Below are positions 28,586 to 37,429 of a stretch of 40,677 bases of DNA, piece after piece (positions within the stretch are counted from its first letter, which is position 1; each line of letters starts with the position of its first letter). Made by a program: the position numbers and the translations under genes. Below the pieces are notes generated by a model. It was given only the letters and a program-made list of their open reading frames with translations. It was not told the origin of the DNA and ran no database searches. Where the stretch lies: the IMG/VR virus record IMGVR_UViG_3300034062_000739, positions 1-40,677 of that record; one strand, written 5' to 3'. The DNA comes from a virus.

Positions 28586-30313
28586 TCAGTGGGTTTCGGC
28601 CCAGTTATTCCCGATTCGATATTCACCGTCAAGCGCGCATCTGAACTTGAAGACCTGACCGGCCTTGCGTATTGCTTCAACAGTGAGGAGTCCAACTTGT
28701 TCTGCATTGTCTTCCTTAACAATGAACTGGATTTCGTCGTGAACGTGTGCGACCTGGTGAACTTCAATCCGAGCCTTGTGAAACGCCCTCCACGCAAGGA
28801 CGGTAGCCTGCTTCACCAGGATCGCTCCGGCTGATTGAAGCAGCGTGTTGAGTGCTGAGTGCTTGGACCTGACCTTCAACTTCCGGCCGTCAAGGCCCAT
28901 CAGATATCCGCGCTGATCCACAGCCCTCTCAATCTCTTCCTTGAGACGCTTGAGTGCTGGGACCTTACTCAGAAAGCGAGTTCGGACAGCTCGGCCTTTA
29001 GATCTATTCCCTCCAATGATCTTGCCGATCTTCTCATCACCCGCACCGTAGACCAACGCATAGATGAACACCTTGGCCTGATCTCTGGTTTCGAGCCCAG
29101 CGGCCTTCTGATTCATGGTGTGAACATCCCCACTGAGGACGGTGTTGACGTATTCCCCGCCGTCGTAGTTAGCCATGTAGTGAGCCAAGCAGCGAAGTTC
29201 CAACCCGCTGGCATCCACACCAACCATCTTCATGCCTGCTGGAGCATGGAACAGGCTACGGCACTCCTTACCAAACGGGCTCTTGACGCTGGGTACTTGA
29301 GCCAGATTTGGACTTGAATGTGAGCACCGCCCAGTCACTGCACCGTTGGTATTGACACGCCCATGGATACGCCCATTTCGGGCCAATTTCATCCACCCCT
29401 CTTTACCGTCCCCCAGCTGACCAATCCGCTTCTCGATCAACAGGTACTCACTCAGAAGTTTGGCCTCCTCGTATTCCAGCCCAGACAGCACCTCCTCATC
29501 GACCTTGGGCCTGCCATCTGGGGTGAAATCAACTGGAGACCACTTGTACTTCTTCATCAAGCCCTCAGCGATCTGTAATCGACTGCCAGGGTTGAACGGA
29601 ATGTACTTGGTCTTCGTCTTTAGTTTCACCTCCTTGGGAGGGAACAGGTCAACCAGTTTCTTTGAAAGTTCCCCCTTCCTGGCTACCAAGGTTGAATACA
29701 GGTCGGCCGCGGAGTCCAAGTCAAATGGAATACCGAACTCCTCCTGCTTCTGGATGATCTTGGCAAAGTCGTGCTCTAGAGCAACAGAAGTGAAAGACGG
29801 TTGCTCCTTCAGGATCCTCTCGTGCAAAAGGGCAGTCACATCTACGTCGTTCTTGCAGTACTCACCCATCTCTTGGGTGTAGACGTCCCAATCCGTACAA
29901 GATCCCTTATGAAGCCCAATCCGATGGCCCCAAGCTTCAAGAGAGTGTCGCCCAATAAGGTTCTTCGGAAAGCCCTTATCCATCTTGATGAAGTCGTCTT
30001 CCTTGATGTCAGGCCAGCATAGACGCGCCAAGATCATGGTGTCCATGACGGTCTGATCCCACGTCGGCTCCCAGCCAAGAACCTTCTTCATGGCCCGAAG
30101 ATCAAAGCCAATGATGTTGTGTCCGATGATCTCACTGGCTCGACTAAGGATGTCGATGGCCCGACTGAACTCTCCGTCAACGAAGATCTCGGTGGGACCA
30201 AAACCAGCCACAGGATCGTTGCACTTGATGGCGATGCAGTGGATCTTCTTCAGGTCGGACAGACGAGTGAAGTCTTCGATTCCGTTTGTTTCGATGTCAA
30301 TGTAAGCCTTCAC
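28586..30313 (-). CDS. Family A DNA polymerase with 3'-5' exonuclease (T7 gp5-like), 575 aa
   Basis: Exonuclease motifs: DIETNG (6-11), HNIIGFD (65-71) and YCKNDVDVT (152-160). Polymerase motif A has VGVDASGLELR with D367. Motif B is RDQAKVFIYALVYGAG, giving R410, K414, Y418 and Y422. Motif C is HVHDEIQF with D526. Y418 corresponds to T7 Y526 (E. coli Pol I F762), the T7-like state. It is shorter than T7 gp5 (704 aa), so the thioredoxin-binding insertion is probably reduced or absent. GTG start overlaps the previous stop (GTGA). Confidence 0.96.
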   Translation of the reverse strand: MKAYIDIETNGIEDFTRLSDLKKIHCIAIKCNDPVAGFGPTEIFVDGEFSRAIDILSRASEIIGHNIIGFDLRAMKKVLGWEPTWDQTVMDTMILARLCWPDIKEDDFIKMDKGFPKNLIGRHSLEAWGHRIGLHKGSCTDWDVYTQEMGEYCKNDVDVTALLHERILKEQPSFTSVALEHDFAKIIQKQEEFGIPFDLDSAADLYSTLVARKGELSKKLVDLFPPKEVKLKTKTKYIPFNPGSRLQIAEGLMKKYKWSPVDFTPDGRPKVDEEVLSGLEYEEAKLLSEYLLIEKRIGQLGDGKEGWMKLARNGRIHGRVNTNGAVTGRCSHSSPNLAQVPSVKSPFGKECRSLFHAPAGMKMVGVDASGLELRCLAHYMANYDGGEYVNTVLSGDVHTMNQKAAGLETRDQAKVFIYALVYGAGDEKIGKIIGGNRSKGRAVRTRFLSKVPALKRLKEEIERAVDQRGYLMGLDGRKLKVRSKHSALNTLLQSAGAILVKQATVLAWRAFHKARIEVHQVAHVHDEIQFIVKEDNAEQVGLLTVEAIRKAGQVFKFRCALDGEYRIGNNWAETH

Positions 30314-30507
30314 AGCGTAAGCCCCTTCTTGTCCGCCATGCGAATGATCTTCTCAATCTCGATGAGAATCGGGTAATGCTTCAGTCTTGCCCTGGCTTGG
30401 TGTCGAATGTATCGAGGGACCTTTGGGGTCGCCTTGGGATCCAAGAGACGGAGCATGAACATCCGTGCATTCTCGATGGCGAAGATTCGTTCTTCAGTCG
30501 TTGTCAT
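30310..30507 (-). CDS. BPSL0761-like small protein, 65 aa
   Basis: Contains ARMFMLRLLDPKATPKVPRY and IRHQARARLKHYP, the layout of the BPSL0761 family of short proteins found in phages and proteobacteria, function unknown. It sits between the 92-aa gene and the polymerase with overlaps on both sides, so it is part of the replication operon. Confidence 0.75.
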   Translation of the reverse strand: MTTTEERIFAIENARMFMLRLLDPKATPKVPRYIRHQARARLKHYPILIEIEKIIRMADKKGLTL

Positions 30508-30772
30508 TTCTCACATCCTTGTAGCAATCCCAACCACGGGAATCTGCAATTTCATACGCCTCCTTCATGTCATGTGGATATGAAGTGGAACGCAACTGAC
30601 ACACTTCTCGCCTTGCCTCGTCGCGCTCTTCCCGTAACCGCTCGAATCTGTTCTCAAGACGGTCGATTACTTCGGCCGCTTCCGTGGCGATGGCCACAAT
30701 CGAGCAAGCCATGCAGATGCAACGCTCGCGATGGTTCTTGTACGAGTTCTCAGTGCTCACTACGTCAGTCAT
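30494..30772 (-). CDS. Hypothetical coiled-coil protein, 92 aa
   Basis: ATG 30772-30770 with AAGGAGAAGACA upstream; the open frame further back is inside the primase-helicase gene and rejected. RERCICMAC near the N-terminus has a CxCxxC cluster. The centre is a charged coiled coil (EVIDRLENRFERLREERDEA). The C-terminus reads SRGWDCYKDVRNDND. No known family; may be a replication accessory protein. Confidence 0.7.
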   Translation of the reverse strand: MTDVVSTENSYKNHRERCICMACSIVAIATEAAEVIDRLENRFERLREERDEARREVCQLRSTSYPHDMKEAYEIADSRGWDCYKDVRNDND

Positions 30773-32369
30773 TGTCTTCTCCTTGTTCTGGTTCATCGGG
30801 AAACATCGACTCAGACAGCCTACCAGTTTCCTTGGAATACTCAAGTCGGCAGGCAATACCAGTATCGCCCGTGTAGCGATTCTTTAGGACACGAACTGTG
30901 GTCACGTTGGCCTCGTCACCCTGCTGATCTCGCTCGAGGCCGAGGACAGCATCAGAGAGCTGGGAGATGGCGTGACTACCACGAAGGTGGCTAAGGCTGG
31001 TCTGAGCACCCTCCTCATGCCCTCGGCCCTCTGGACGCTTCAGGTGGCTTACCAAGAACATGGCCACCTTGGTCTCTTCTACCAACGACCGAAGTTTGGT
31101 CATGGTGTTGTCGATGATCCGCCTCTCGTCTCCATCGGCCAGTCCTGACACAACGATACTGAGGTGATCCAGGAAGATGTGGGTGCAGCCCATTGCCTTG
31201 GCCATGTACCTGATCTGATTGACGAGGTTCTCAGAGTCGCAGGATCCCCAATGGTCGTACAAGACGATCTTGCCAGTACCCAAGGTCATGTCGAAGGCTC
31301 GCTTCTTCTTGGCCTCAGTGACCTTTGATTCAGCCCACTTGAACGCTGGGATACCAAGTTCAATACTCATCAAGCCCTGAGCTGAACGCTTGACGCTCTC
31401 TTCGAGGGCGATGTACCCAACCTTGCATCCCTGCTTGATGAGCCAATGCGCCACCTCTCGACAGACGCTGCTCTTTCCAATTCCAGTTCCAGAGCACAAC
31501 GTCACCAACTCACCAGGCCTGATTCCTAGGAGTTTCTCGTTCACGCCCATCCATGGGTACGGAACTGATTCCTTGTTGTCGTCCTTGCTTACGAGGTCCC
31601 AGAGTTCCTCGCCGGGTACAACGCCATCCGGCCTGAACACCTTGGCCTTCCAGATGCTGTCAACGAGTTGCTTACCTCGACCAGCCACAAGCATCTCGTT
31701 CGCATCCTTGAGCGGCAAAGAAGCGATCAATGCTTTACCTGGACTCAAAAGAAAGGCGCATTCCTTAGCCGCCCGCTGTCCATGCTCGTCGTTGTCGAAA
31801 CAGAAGACGACACGCTCAAACTTCTCGAGCCAGTCGATCTGCTTGCGGATGTACTTGGCTGCGCTCTTGGCTCCGTTGGGGACAGAGACCACAGGCCACG
31901 CATTGTTGAACATCTGGCTGACCGAAAGAGCATCGATCTCTCCTTCGGTGATGGTCACCATCTTGCCGCCGTCTTGCCATAGGTGAGACCCATAGAGGCC
32001 CATCTGATCAGCCGAGCCAAGGATGCGGAACGTCTTGTCGGCAAACCTCAACTTCTGGGCAACCAACTCACCGCTTGGGGTGTAGTAGTTAGCTACCTGA
32101 ACTGGACTCCCTTGATACATTCCAATGCCGTACTTCCACTTCTGGCATGTTTCCTCCTCAATGGCTCGCTTGCCAAGAGGAGCGATGTCGAATCGAAGGA
32201 AGTCACCCCTGGTGACCTCCTGAGTTTCTTCCATGAGTTCCATATCTTCTCCGGGTTCGTAGTACTCACAACCGAAGCAGTAAGCATGACCATCGTCATA
32301 CCTACCGAGGTTGTCCTTGGAGCCGCATTTTGGGCAGGGCTCGTGCCGCAGGAATGTTGATTCAGTCAT
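30765..32369 (-). CDS. Primase-helicase (T7 gp4-like), 534 aa
   Basis: N-terminal zinc ribbon with C12, C15, C31 and C34 (PCPKCG ... YCFGC) for template recognition. TOPRIM primase follows with TEGEIDALS (141-149) and FDNDEHG (191-197). The RecA-like helicase has Walker A SGTGIGKS (293-300), then HIFLDHLSIVVSGL and QLSDAVLGLERDQQG toward the end. Length is close to T7 gp4A (566 aa). ATGA overlap with the RusA gene. Confidence 0.96.
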   Translation of the reverse strand: MTESTFLRHEPCPKCGSKDNLGRYDDGHAYCFGCEYYEPGEDMELMEETQEVTRGDFLRFDIAPLGKRAIEEETCQKWKYGIGMYQGSPVQVANYYTPSGELVAQKLRFADKTFRILGSADQMGLYGSHLWQDGGKMVTITEGEIDALSVSQMFNNAWPVVSVPNGAKSAAKYIRKQIDWLEKFERVVFCFDNDEHGQRAAKECAFLLSPGKALIASLPLKDANEMLVAGRGKQLVDSIWKAKVFRPDGVVPGEELWDLVSKDDNKESVPYPWMGVNEKLLGIRPGELVTLCSGTGIGKSSVCREVAHWLIKQGCKVGYIALEESVKRSAQGLMSIELGIPAFKWAESKVTEAKKKRAFDMTLGTGKIVLYDHWGSCDSENLVNQIRYMAKAMGCTHIFLDHLSIVVSGLADGDERRIIDNTMTKLRSLVEETKVAMFLVSHLKRPEGRGHEEGAQTSLSHLRGSHAISQLSDAVLGLERDQQGDEANVTTVRVLKNRYTGDTGIACRLEYSKETGRLSESMFPDEPEQGEDND

Positions 32370-32794
32370 TCTTTCGTTGGCCTACGCAAAATGATCATGA
32401 TTCCAGGCTCATGAAACCCGTCAACTTCTACCGTCATGAACCGCTTGTATGCCTCGAATTCGACGATCTGATCGTCATCAAGCCAGAAGACGCCGTTGAA
32501 ACTGTCCAGCGTCTTCAGGTAGTTGTCCAGATCTCCATTGGGCCACTCTCGCTTTGTTGACTTCGGCTTGGCAACGTAGAACTTCACCGTTGCCTTGAGT
32601 GGACCAGAAAGAGGTAGATCCTTGGGCAAGTCCTTTCGCCCAAGGATCTCGGACACCTCCTTGCGGAAGCGGGTGTATCGCTTCCCATAGTACACGCCCC
32701 ACCGGGTGACTCTGGGCCTGCTGGCCGGTACAGGCTCGACAGGAATCCAGATGCTCGCGCCGTTTGGGTGTGACTTGACGACGAACGGATCCAT
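32366..32794 (-). CDS. RusA-family Holliday junction resolvase, 142 aa
   Basis: PVEPVPASRPRVTRWG at the start and GDLDNYLKTLDSFNGVFWLD with DDQIVEFEAYK are the RusA core, including the conserved Asp residues that bind metal. It cuts branched DNA and takes the place of T7 gp3 endonuclease I in this replication cluster. Start overlaps the SSB stop by one base. Confidence 0.92.
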   Translation of the reverse strand: MDPFVVKSHPNGASIWIPVEPVPASRPRVTRWGVYYGKRYTRFRKEVSEILGRKDLPKDLPLSGPLKATVKFYVAKPKSTKREWPNGDLDNYLKTLDSFNGVFWLDDDQIVEFEAYKRFMTVEVDGFHEPGIMIILRRPTKE

Positions 32795-33414
32795 CAGAAG
32801 TCGGATGCCGCCGTCTCTTCGGTTGCCTCATCTTCCGTCGCCGCAGCCGCAGGCTCCGCACTGCTCACGAAGCCGTCCTCCTTGGAGAACCACGACTCGG
32901 ATGACGAACCACCGAATTCCTTGAGGTCGATGACCTGAACAGCCTTGAGTCGAAGCGTGGCTCCGACACCGATGGTCGGGCTGAAGAAGGGGCTGATCTC
33001 ACAACCAACCTTCACCACGCTTCCACCACCGACACGCTCCGCCATCGGCTTGCCCTGACTGTCGAAGAGAGCTGGCTTCTGCTTCCAGGTCTTGTCCCCA
33101 GATCCGCCAACCGCCTTCAACTTGAACTTGATGTCAACCTCACCCGTCTCGTTGCCTTCCTCATCGGTGACCATCTTGATCGGAAGATCCGCCTTCTTGG
33201 GCTTCTTCTTCGTCTCCTTGGTGATGGTCTCGAAGTGCTCAGACGCCACCTTCTTGATCGCCGCGATGAAGTCCGCGGTGCTCTTGTCGCTGGCCGTAAG
33301 ACGCAGTGTCATGCTGTAGACACCGTTGGAATCAAACCTGCGGTCAGGCTCGTTGACCCACGGGTAAACGGCAGTCCCCTTCGGGGAAGTGAGGCGAATC
33401 GACTTGGTCTTCAT
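32794..33414 (-). CDS. Single-stranded DNA-binding protein (T7 gp2.5-like), 206 aa
   Basis: IRLTSPKGTAVYPWVNEPDR opens an OB-fold domain; KLKAVGGSGDKTWKQKPALF and ATLRLKAVQVIDLKEFGG follow. The tail is acidic and ends ASDF with a terminal Phe, the feature used by gp2.5 to recruit polymerase and helicase. ATG follows AGGAGCACAGCT. A sigma70-like promoter lies 92 bases upstream, so it opens the middle region. Confidence 0.88.
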   Translation of the reverse strand: MKTKSIRLTSPKGTAVYPWVNEPDRRFDSNGVYSMTLRLTASDKSTADFIAAIKKVASEHFETITKETKKKPKKADLPIKMVTDEEGNETGEVDIKFKLKAVGGSGDKTWKQKPALFDSQGKPMAERVGGGSVVKVGCEISPFFSPTIGVGATLRLKAVQVIDLKEFGGSSSESWFSKEDGFVSSAEPAAAATEDEATEETAASDF

Positions 33415-33483
33415 AGCTGTGCTCCTATTGAAACTTGAGGTGTTCCATGGGTACTACAGGTAGCCATGTATTTACCTTGGTGA

Positions 33484-33511
33484 ATAGTAACAAGAAAGAC
33501 TTGTATGTCAA
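33484..33511 (-). promoter_or_regulatory. Sigma70-like promoter before SSB
   Basis: Minus strand -35 TTGACA (33511-33506), 16-bp spacer, -10 TACTAT (33489-33484). The adjoining ACCTAGGTCT block (33511-33520) also occurs in the post-terminase gap, so this could instead be a phage polymerase signal. Confidence 0.6.
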
Positions 33512-33526
33512 CCTAGGTCTACTTTA
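33511..33526. repeat. ACCTAGGTCT(A)CTTTA block
   Basis: Ten identical bases plus CTTTA, shared with 4509-4523. Both copies are intergenic. Confidence 0.5.
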
Positions 33527-35941
33527 GGAGAAGTAGTATTTACTCTGGAGTACCTGAGTAATATCCATGTCTCCTAGAGGAGGAACCTCTGGTAAACTAG
33601 AGGTGGATGGTAGCATCGACTGCAACTGATTCCTGAAACTTTCCAGAAGATTCTCGGAAAACATTGCAACTGTAGCCTGTCTCAGGCAGTTATACAGGCC
33701 CTGACTTTCTCCTGCCGTCGTCCCGTAGGAGTCATGGACAGTCATCCAGTTCCTGATTCCAAAGTTCTGACCTGAGTTCACGGTAAGACCTAGTAGACCA
33801 CCGATGCCGTCTAGTGAATGGACAACATTGGCAGCGATGCCATTGTGGGTCTTCCTGGCGTCCATCTTACCGTTGCCAATGCGAACCACATGTTGACGGA
33901 TGGTTCTACCAATGGCCGTCTTGATTGGGACCTTGTCGCTCTGTTCGTACTGCATGTCAACTAGGAAGCCTTGGGGTGTCCACCATTTCGGAGTAACCTT
34001 GTTCTCGATGCAGATGTCGGCAACCTCCTGGAACCAATCCATGCCAACACGAGCTGATCGAACCACTCGGTTGATGGCTTCCCAGATGATCTCTGCCAAG
34101 TAATTACACGGTTTATACGTCTCCGTGCCAAAGGGAGACTCACGCTTGTTCTTCCTCGTCTGCTCGTAGAACCATTCTGCCGTGTACTCACGACACGAGA
34201 AGAACGTAGACCCATATGGCAGGGTCATGGTCTGTCTCTTCGTCGTCTTCCTGTCGATGCCGAACACAAGCCACTTTGTGGCGTAATCAGTGAACTCTGG
34301 TCGTGCCTCTGATTTCAGTAGGTCGAGGGCAACGCTAGCAACTTCGCTGTAGATGTCGCTCGGCTTGTCCCGAGGAAGCACGTTAGTAGCCATGCCTGCC
34401 ACAGGATCCTTCAACAACATTGAATAGATTTGCAGGCCCTGCGTCGTAGCATCCTGGGTCACAGGCAGGCGACTTACATAGCCATAGCCATGACGCTTAA
34501 ACGCCACCCACTCACAGCAGGCTGCAAGGAACTTCCATGGCTTGTCTGCCTTCGTCCATTCCAAGCATCCCCTCGCGTCTGATGCCACTGCGCCTATCAT
34601 GGCCTCGTTCTTGATGACCCAAGCCACCCGTTCGTCGTAGGATGATTTGTCCTCACCCCAGCAGTTAGCAACATGAATGGCAAGCCACTCTGCCGCTACC
34701 TTGTCGTTGATTGGCGTACCGTCTCTGAACAGAAGGAGAGCGGAAGCCCACTCGGGACCCTGCGGTTGCAGGTAATACGGAACTGGATATTCGCGTCCTC
34801 GAAAGTCCAACTGACGAGGAAAGTAGAGAGTGTTTCCCTTGAACTTCTCGCAAAGGTACAGGAGTTTAGATACCTGTAGCCTGCGGCTGGTTTGCTTCTC
34901 AATCTCGAAGTAATGCTTGGCTGCTGACTTTCGCCATGCCCGGAGTTTCTCTGGGTCTGACTTCAGGTCATCAGTAAACGGAGGCGCAGGTTCATCAGCG
35001 GTCGGCGGAAGGGAACCCAGGCTCGCACCTGATTCCCACGAACCTATCATGAGTTGCGCCAGCGACTCATTGAGAACGAACGGAACACTCTGAAGAGTGT
35101 TGACCGCCGAGTAGACCGAAGGCATGCCCATGGTCTCAATGGTGCTGACCCAGTTCTTATCCCTGTTCTTCACCAGCGGCTTGGTCCTGAAGACTCCCTT
35201 GGGGTATCCGCCGTTCGATGGGGAGGTCCAAGGAACTGGCTCCTCGACCATTGGCATGTAGACGGGCTTCATGAACTCGCCCATCTTGTGGGCCGTCTTG
35301 ATCCATTGGAGGATGTCATCAGTCGGCCGAACCAAGGTAACGCTACGGCCCATGACGTTTGTCCGGGTGGTGATCTCGATGATCCCGGTAGCCTCCCGCA
35401 TGAGCTCAATGCACACCATGCCTACCTGAATCATGTCCTTTCGATCCCATGCAGGCAGCGAAAGGTTGCCGTCCCTGGCCACCTTCTTGATGAACTTGGC
35501 CTTGGTCGAGTAGGCCGAGCCGCGGTCGATGTTGCGCTTGATGTGCTTCCAAAGGACTGGCTGATCATCCTGGATGAATCGGAACTTGACTTCGTCCTCG
35601 AGCAGCTTGGCTACTTGGTAAGCCGTTGCTGCAATCTTTCTGTTCTGACTGATGCAGTCGATGATGCACTGGCAAGTCAACCCAGCGATGATGTCTGTAG
35701 GCAGCTGCTCGAGGTACGCCATGGCTCGATGGCGGCGACCCGGCTTGTGCTTTGATTCATTCAGCCACCGCTGGATCCGCTTCTTCAGGGCCGGAACAGC
35801 CTTGGAAAGCAAGCGAGCCCCGGCAGAAGTCGTGGACTCCAGGCCGAGGCTCTGCGCCTTGTGGACTTTGGACCAATGGCGGTTCTTGCCTTCCTCCACC
35901 ATTTCCTTGTTGACTTGAGTCTGGGTCTTGGCCTGTTTCAT
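33524..35941 (-). CDS. Single-subunit DNA-directed RNA polymerase (T7 gp1-like), 805 aa
   Basis: Transcribes the middle and late genes. DFRGREYP (379-386) matches the T7 DxRGRxY block. Motif A has QDATTQGLQIYS with D497. Motif B has DRKTTKRQTMTLPYGS with R564, K568 and Y576, the exact spacing of T7 R627, K631 and Y639. HNGIAANVVHSLDG is followed by motif C WMTVHDSYGT with D737. Shorter than T7 gp1 (883 aa). Unlike the other middle genes it has its own early dyad and follows a terminator, so its expression appears separately controlled. Confidence 0.97.
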   Translation of the reverse strand: MKQAKTQTQVNKEMVEEGKNRHWSKVHKAQSLGLESTTSAGARLLSKAVPALKKRIQRWLNESKHKPGRRHRAMAYLEQLPTDIIAGLTCQCIIDCISQNRKIAATAYQVAKLLEDEVKFRFIQDDQPVLWKHIKRNIDRGSAYSTKAKFIKKVARDGNLSLPAWDRKDMIQVGMVCIELMREATGIIEITTRTNVMGRSVTLVRPTDDILQWIKTAHKMGEFMKPVYMPMVEEPVPWTSPSNGGYPKGVFRTKPLVKNRDKNWVSTIETMGMPSVYSAVNTLQSVPFVLNESLAQLMIGSWESGASLGSLPPTADEPAPPFTDDLKSDPEKLRAWRKSAAKHYFEIEKQTSRRLQVSKLLYLCEKFKGNTLYFPRQLDFRGREYPVPYYLQPQGPEWASALLLFRDGTPINDKVAAEWLAIHVANCWGEDKSSYDERVAWVIKNEAMIGAVASDARGCLEWTKADKPWKFLAACCEWVAFKRHGYGYVSRLPVTQDATTQGLQIYSMLLKDPVAGMATNVLPRDKPSDIYSEVASVALDLLKSEARPEFTDYATKWLVFGIDRKTTKRQTMTLPYGSTFFSCREYTAEWFYEQTRKNKRESPFGTETYKPCNYLAEIIWEAINRVVRSARVGMDWFQEVADICIENKVTPKWWTPQGFLVDMQYEQSDKVPIKTAIGRTIRQHVVRIGNGKMDARKTHNGIAANVVHSLDGIGGLLGLTVNSGQNFGIRNWMTVHDSYGTTAGESQGLYNCLRQATVAMFSENLLESFRNQLQSMLPSTSSLPEVPPLGDMDITQVLQSKYYFS

Positions 35942-35969
35942 GTATCTCCCGCGTTAGAGGTACATTGAG

Positions 35970-35984
35970 TTTACAGGCTGTAAA
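35970..35984. promoter_or_regulatory. Early dyad site before RNA polymerase (TTTACA-GGC-TGTAAA)
   Basis: It lies 29 bases before the RNA polymerase ATG and downstream of the terminator. It is the last member of the family in transcription order; I found none before any middle or late gene. Confidence 0.85.
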
Positions 35985-36010
35985 GTAATAGTCAGCGATA
36001 TAAACAAATA

Positions 36011-36043
36011 AAAATCCCCGCCCTGGCTTGCGCCAAGACGGGG
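36011..36043 (-). terminator. Rho-independent terminator before RNA polymerase gene
   Basis: On the minus strand CCCCG-U-CUUGGC pairs with GCCAGG-G-CGGGG (two U-G pairs) around GCAA, followed by ATTTTTATTT. It follows the DUF932-like gene and precedes the RNA polymerase gene, closing the early transcript. Confidence 0.88.
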
Positions 36044-36060
36044 ACTCACAGGAGAAGCTA

Positions 36061-36081
36061 CAGGGTCAGTATAGAACCCTG
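36061..36081. repeat. Inverted repeat around TATACT
   Basis: CAGGGT and ACCCTG flank 9 bases; the minus strand reads TATACT in the centre, a good -10, but no fitting -35 is seen. It lies just after the DUF932-like stop and before the terminator. Confidence 0.4.
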
Positions 36082-36097
36082 AAGCATGAGTGCAGGA

Positions 36098-36889
36098 TCA
36101 AGTGAGAGAGTTAGCGACCTCCTGCGGAGTCTGGCCTTCAATGCCGAACTCCGTGTTGAGGATCTTGTGCAGACGGTTCACGCGGGTTGACCGCTCGAAC
36201 GGAGAGCGACCGCGGTCGTATGAAGTGAAGGCGTTGTACAGCGACCAGACGTTGCGAGGACGGAACTCGTCGTGCTCGGGGGTGCGCCAATGATCCAGCA
36301 CTTGGCCGATGCCAGAGGCCGGGATGATCCCCTGTTGATACGCCTGACACACGACGTGATGCACCTGACGGTCGCTGCCAGCGTCGGTATCCAAGTACCG
36401 CATGAACTGCTCGAAGATGACGTTGGCTCGGTGATTCACCGTCCTGACGCTGTTCTCGACGAATCCGTCAATGCGGGAGAACACGTTGGACGTGTGCTTG
36501 GTCCGCATCAGGTACTCCGCCGACAGGCAGCCATTGGTGCATACATATACCTCTGCACCCATGGCAGTCTTGATGGCGACCTGACGGTTGTACGAGTTGA
36601 TGAGTGCGACCTGCCACCTGAATCCCATGCCAATCGGGAGGTGCAAAGAACGAACGCTGATCTTCGACAGGAACACGTCTTCCTTGTTCGTGGCGAAGTG
36701 CTCCTCTGCCTCGATGGCGTACCCCGAGCGAGTCATGGCGGCTGCCCAGGTATTGAACAGCCTGACGTGCTGCACGGGCTGGTAGGACGCTGTTGCTGGC
36801 GGTACTGGCATGCGACTGATGTCGTCGAGGGAGCAACTCTTACCCCAAACGAACTCGCGACGATTCAAACCGTTGTTGACTGAAACCAT
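36098..36889 (-). CDS. DUF932-like early protein, 263 aa
   Basis: Start ATG 36889-36887 after AAGGAGAGCACACA; the open frame to 36958 crosses the dyad and is rejected. FRWQVALINSYNRQVAIKTA and VYVCTNGCLSAEYLMRTKHT follow the DUF932 pattern (NSYDxS ... VxVCxN ... RKHT), a family common on phages and plasmids with no settled function. It is the last early gene before the terminator. Confidence 0.75.
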   Translation of the reverse strand: MVSVNNGLNRREFVWGKSCSLDDISRMPVPPATASYQPVQHVRLFNTWAAAMTRSGYAIEAEEHFATNKEDVFLSKISVRSLHLPIGMGFRWQVALINSYNRQVAIKTAMGAEVYVCTNGCLSAEYLMRTKHTSNVFSRIDGFVENSVRTVNHRANVIFEQFMRYLDTDAGSDRQVHHVVCQAYQQGIIPASGIGQVLDHWRTPEHDEFRPRNVWSLYNAFTSYDRGRSPFERSTRVNRLHKILNTEFGIEGQTPQEVANSLT

Positions 36890-36911
36890 TGTGTGCTCTC
36901 CTTGTAAGGAC

Positions 36912-36926
36912 TTTACAGGCTGTAAA
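36912..36926. promoter_or_regulatory. Early dyad site (TTTACA-GGC-TGTAAA)
   Basis: The longest symmetric member: 9 matching bases on each side of the 3-bp centre (36909-36929), overlapping the stop codon of the upstream gene. It lies 23 bases before the ATG at 36889. Confidence 0.88.
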
Positions 36927-36927
36927 G

Positions 36928-37395
36928 TCAGCGGGACATTCCAGACAGGGCTTCGCAAACATTGCGAAGAACCCCCTGAATCTTGGTGACCTGAACCACC
37001 AAATCAAGTATCTCACTCTTCATGCCGCGCATGTCTTCCGGCGTGACGGGCCAGCCCTCGTCATTACGGGCCTTGTTGCTGGCTGATTCCAGCGCATCGA
37101 GTCGAACGTTCAGTCCTTGAATGTCTTCCTCCAAGTCATTGACTCGCTCGTCGCTGGCGCAGTCTTGGACGTTCGACTCAACGTCCTCGATATCACTGCG
37201 AAGGTCATGAATATCGCCCTGCGTGACGAGTTCCCCGGTATCGATGTCGTCGAGCTTCCGCTCCAACTCATCGACCCGTCCTGACAACTCGCTGTCGCTG
37301 ATCGCGGAGTCCAGGTCGAGGTGGCTGGTAACGGCCTGCGCCAGTTCCTCGATGGCTGACTCGGGAATGTTCACATCAATCGTCTTCGTGCTCAT
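36928..37395 (-). CDS. Acidic coiled-coil early protein, 155 aa
   Basis: MSTKTIDVNIPESAIEELAQ opens the protein; heptad-like segments follow (ELSGRVDELERKLDDIDTGE; RVNDLEEDIQGLNVRLDALE). Strongly acidic, likely an elongated oligomer or DNA mimic. No family recognised. ATG follows CAGGAGACAGCA. It is the first gene after the promoter at 37494-37522. Confidence 0.75.
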   Translation of the reverse strand: MSTKTIDVNIPESAIEELAQAVTSHLDLDSAISDSELSGRVDELERKLDDIDTGELVTQGDIHDLRSDIEDVESNVQDCASDERVNDLEEDIQGLNVRLDALESASNKARNDEGWPVTPEDMRGMKSEILDLVVQVTKIQGVLRNVCEALSGMSR

Positions 37396-37429
37396 TGCTG
37401 TCTCCTGAAAGTTCTCGATGGTGTTCCGG

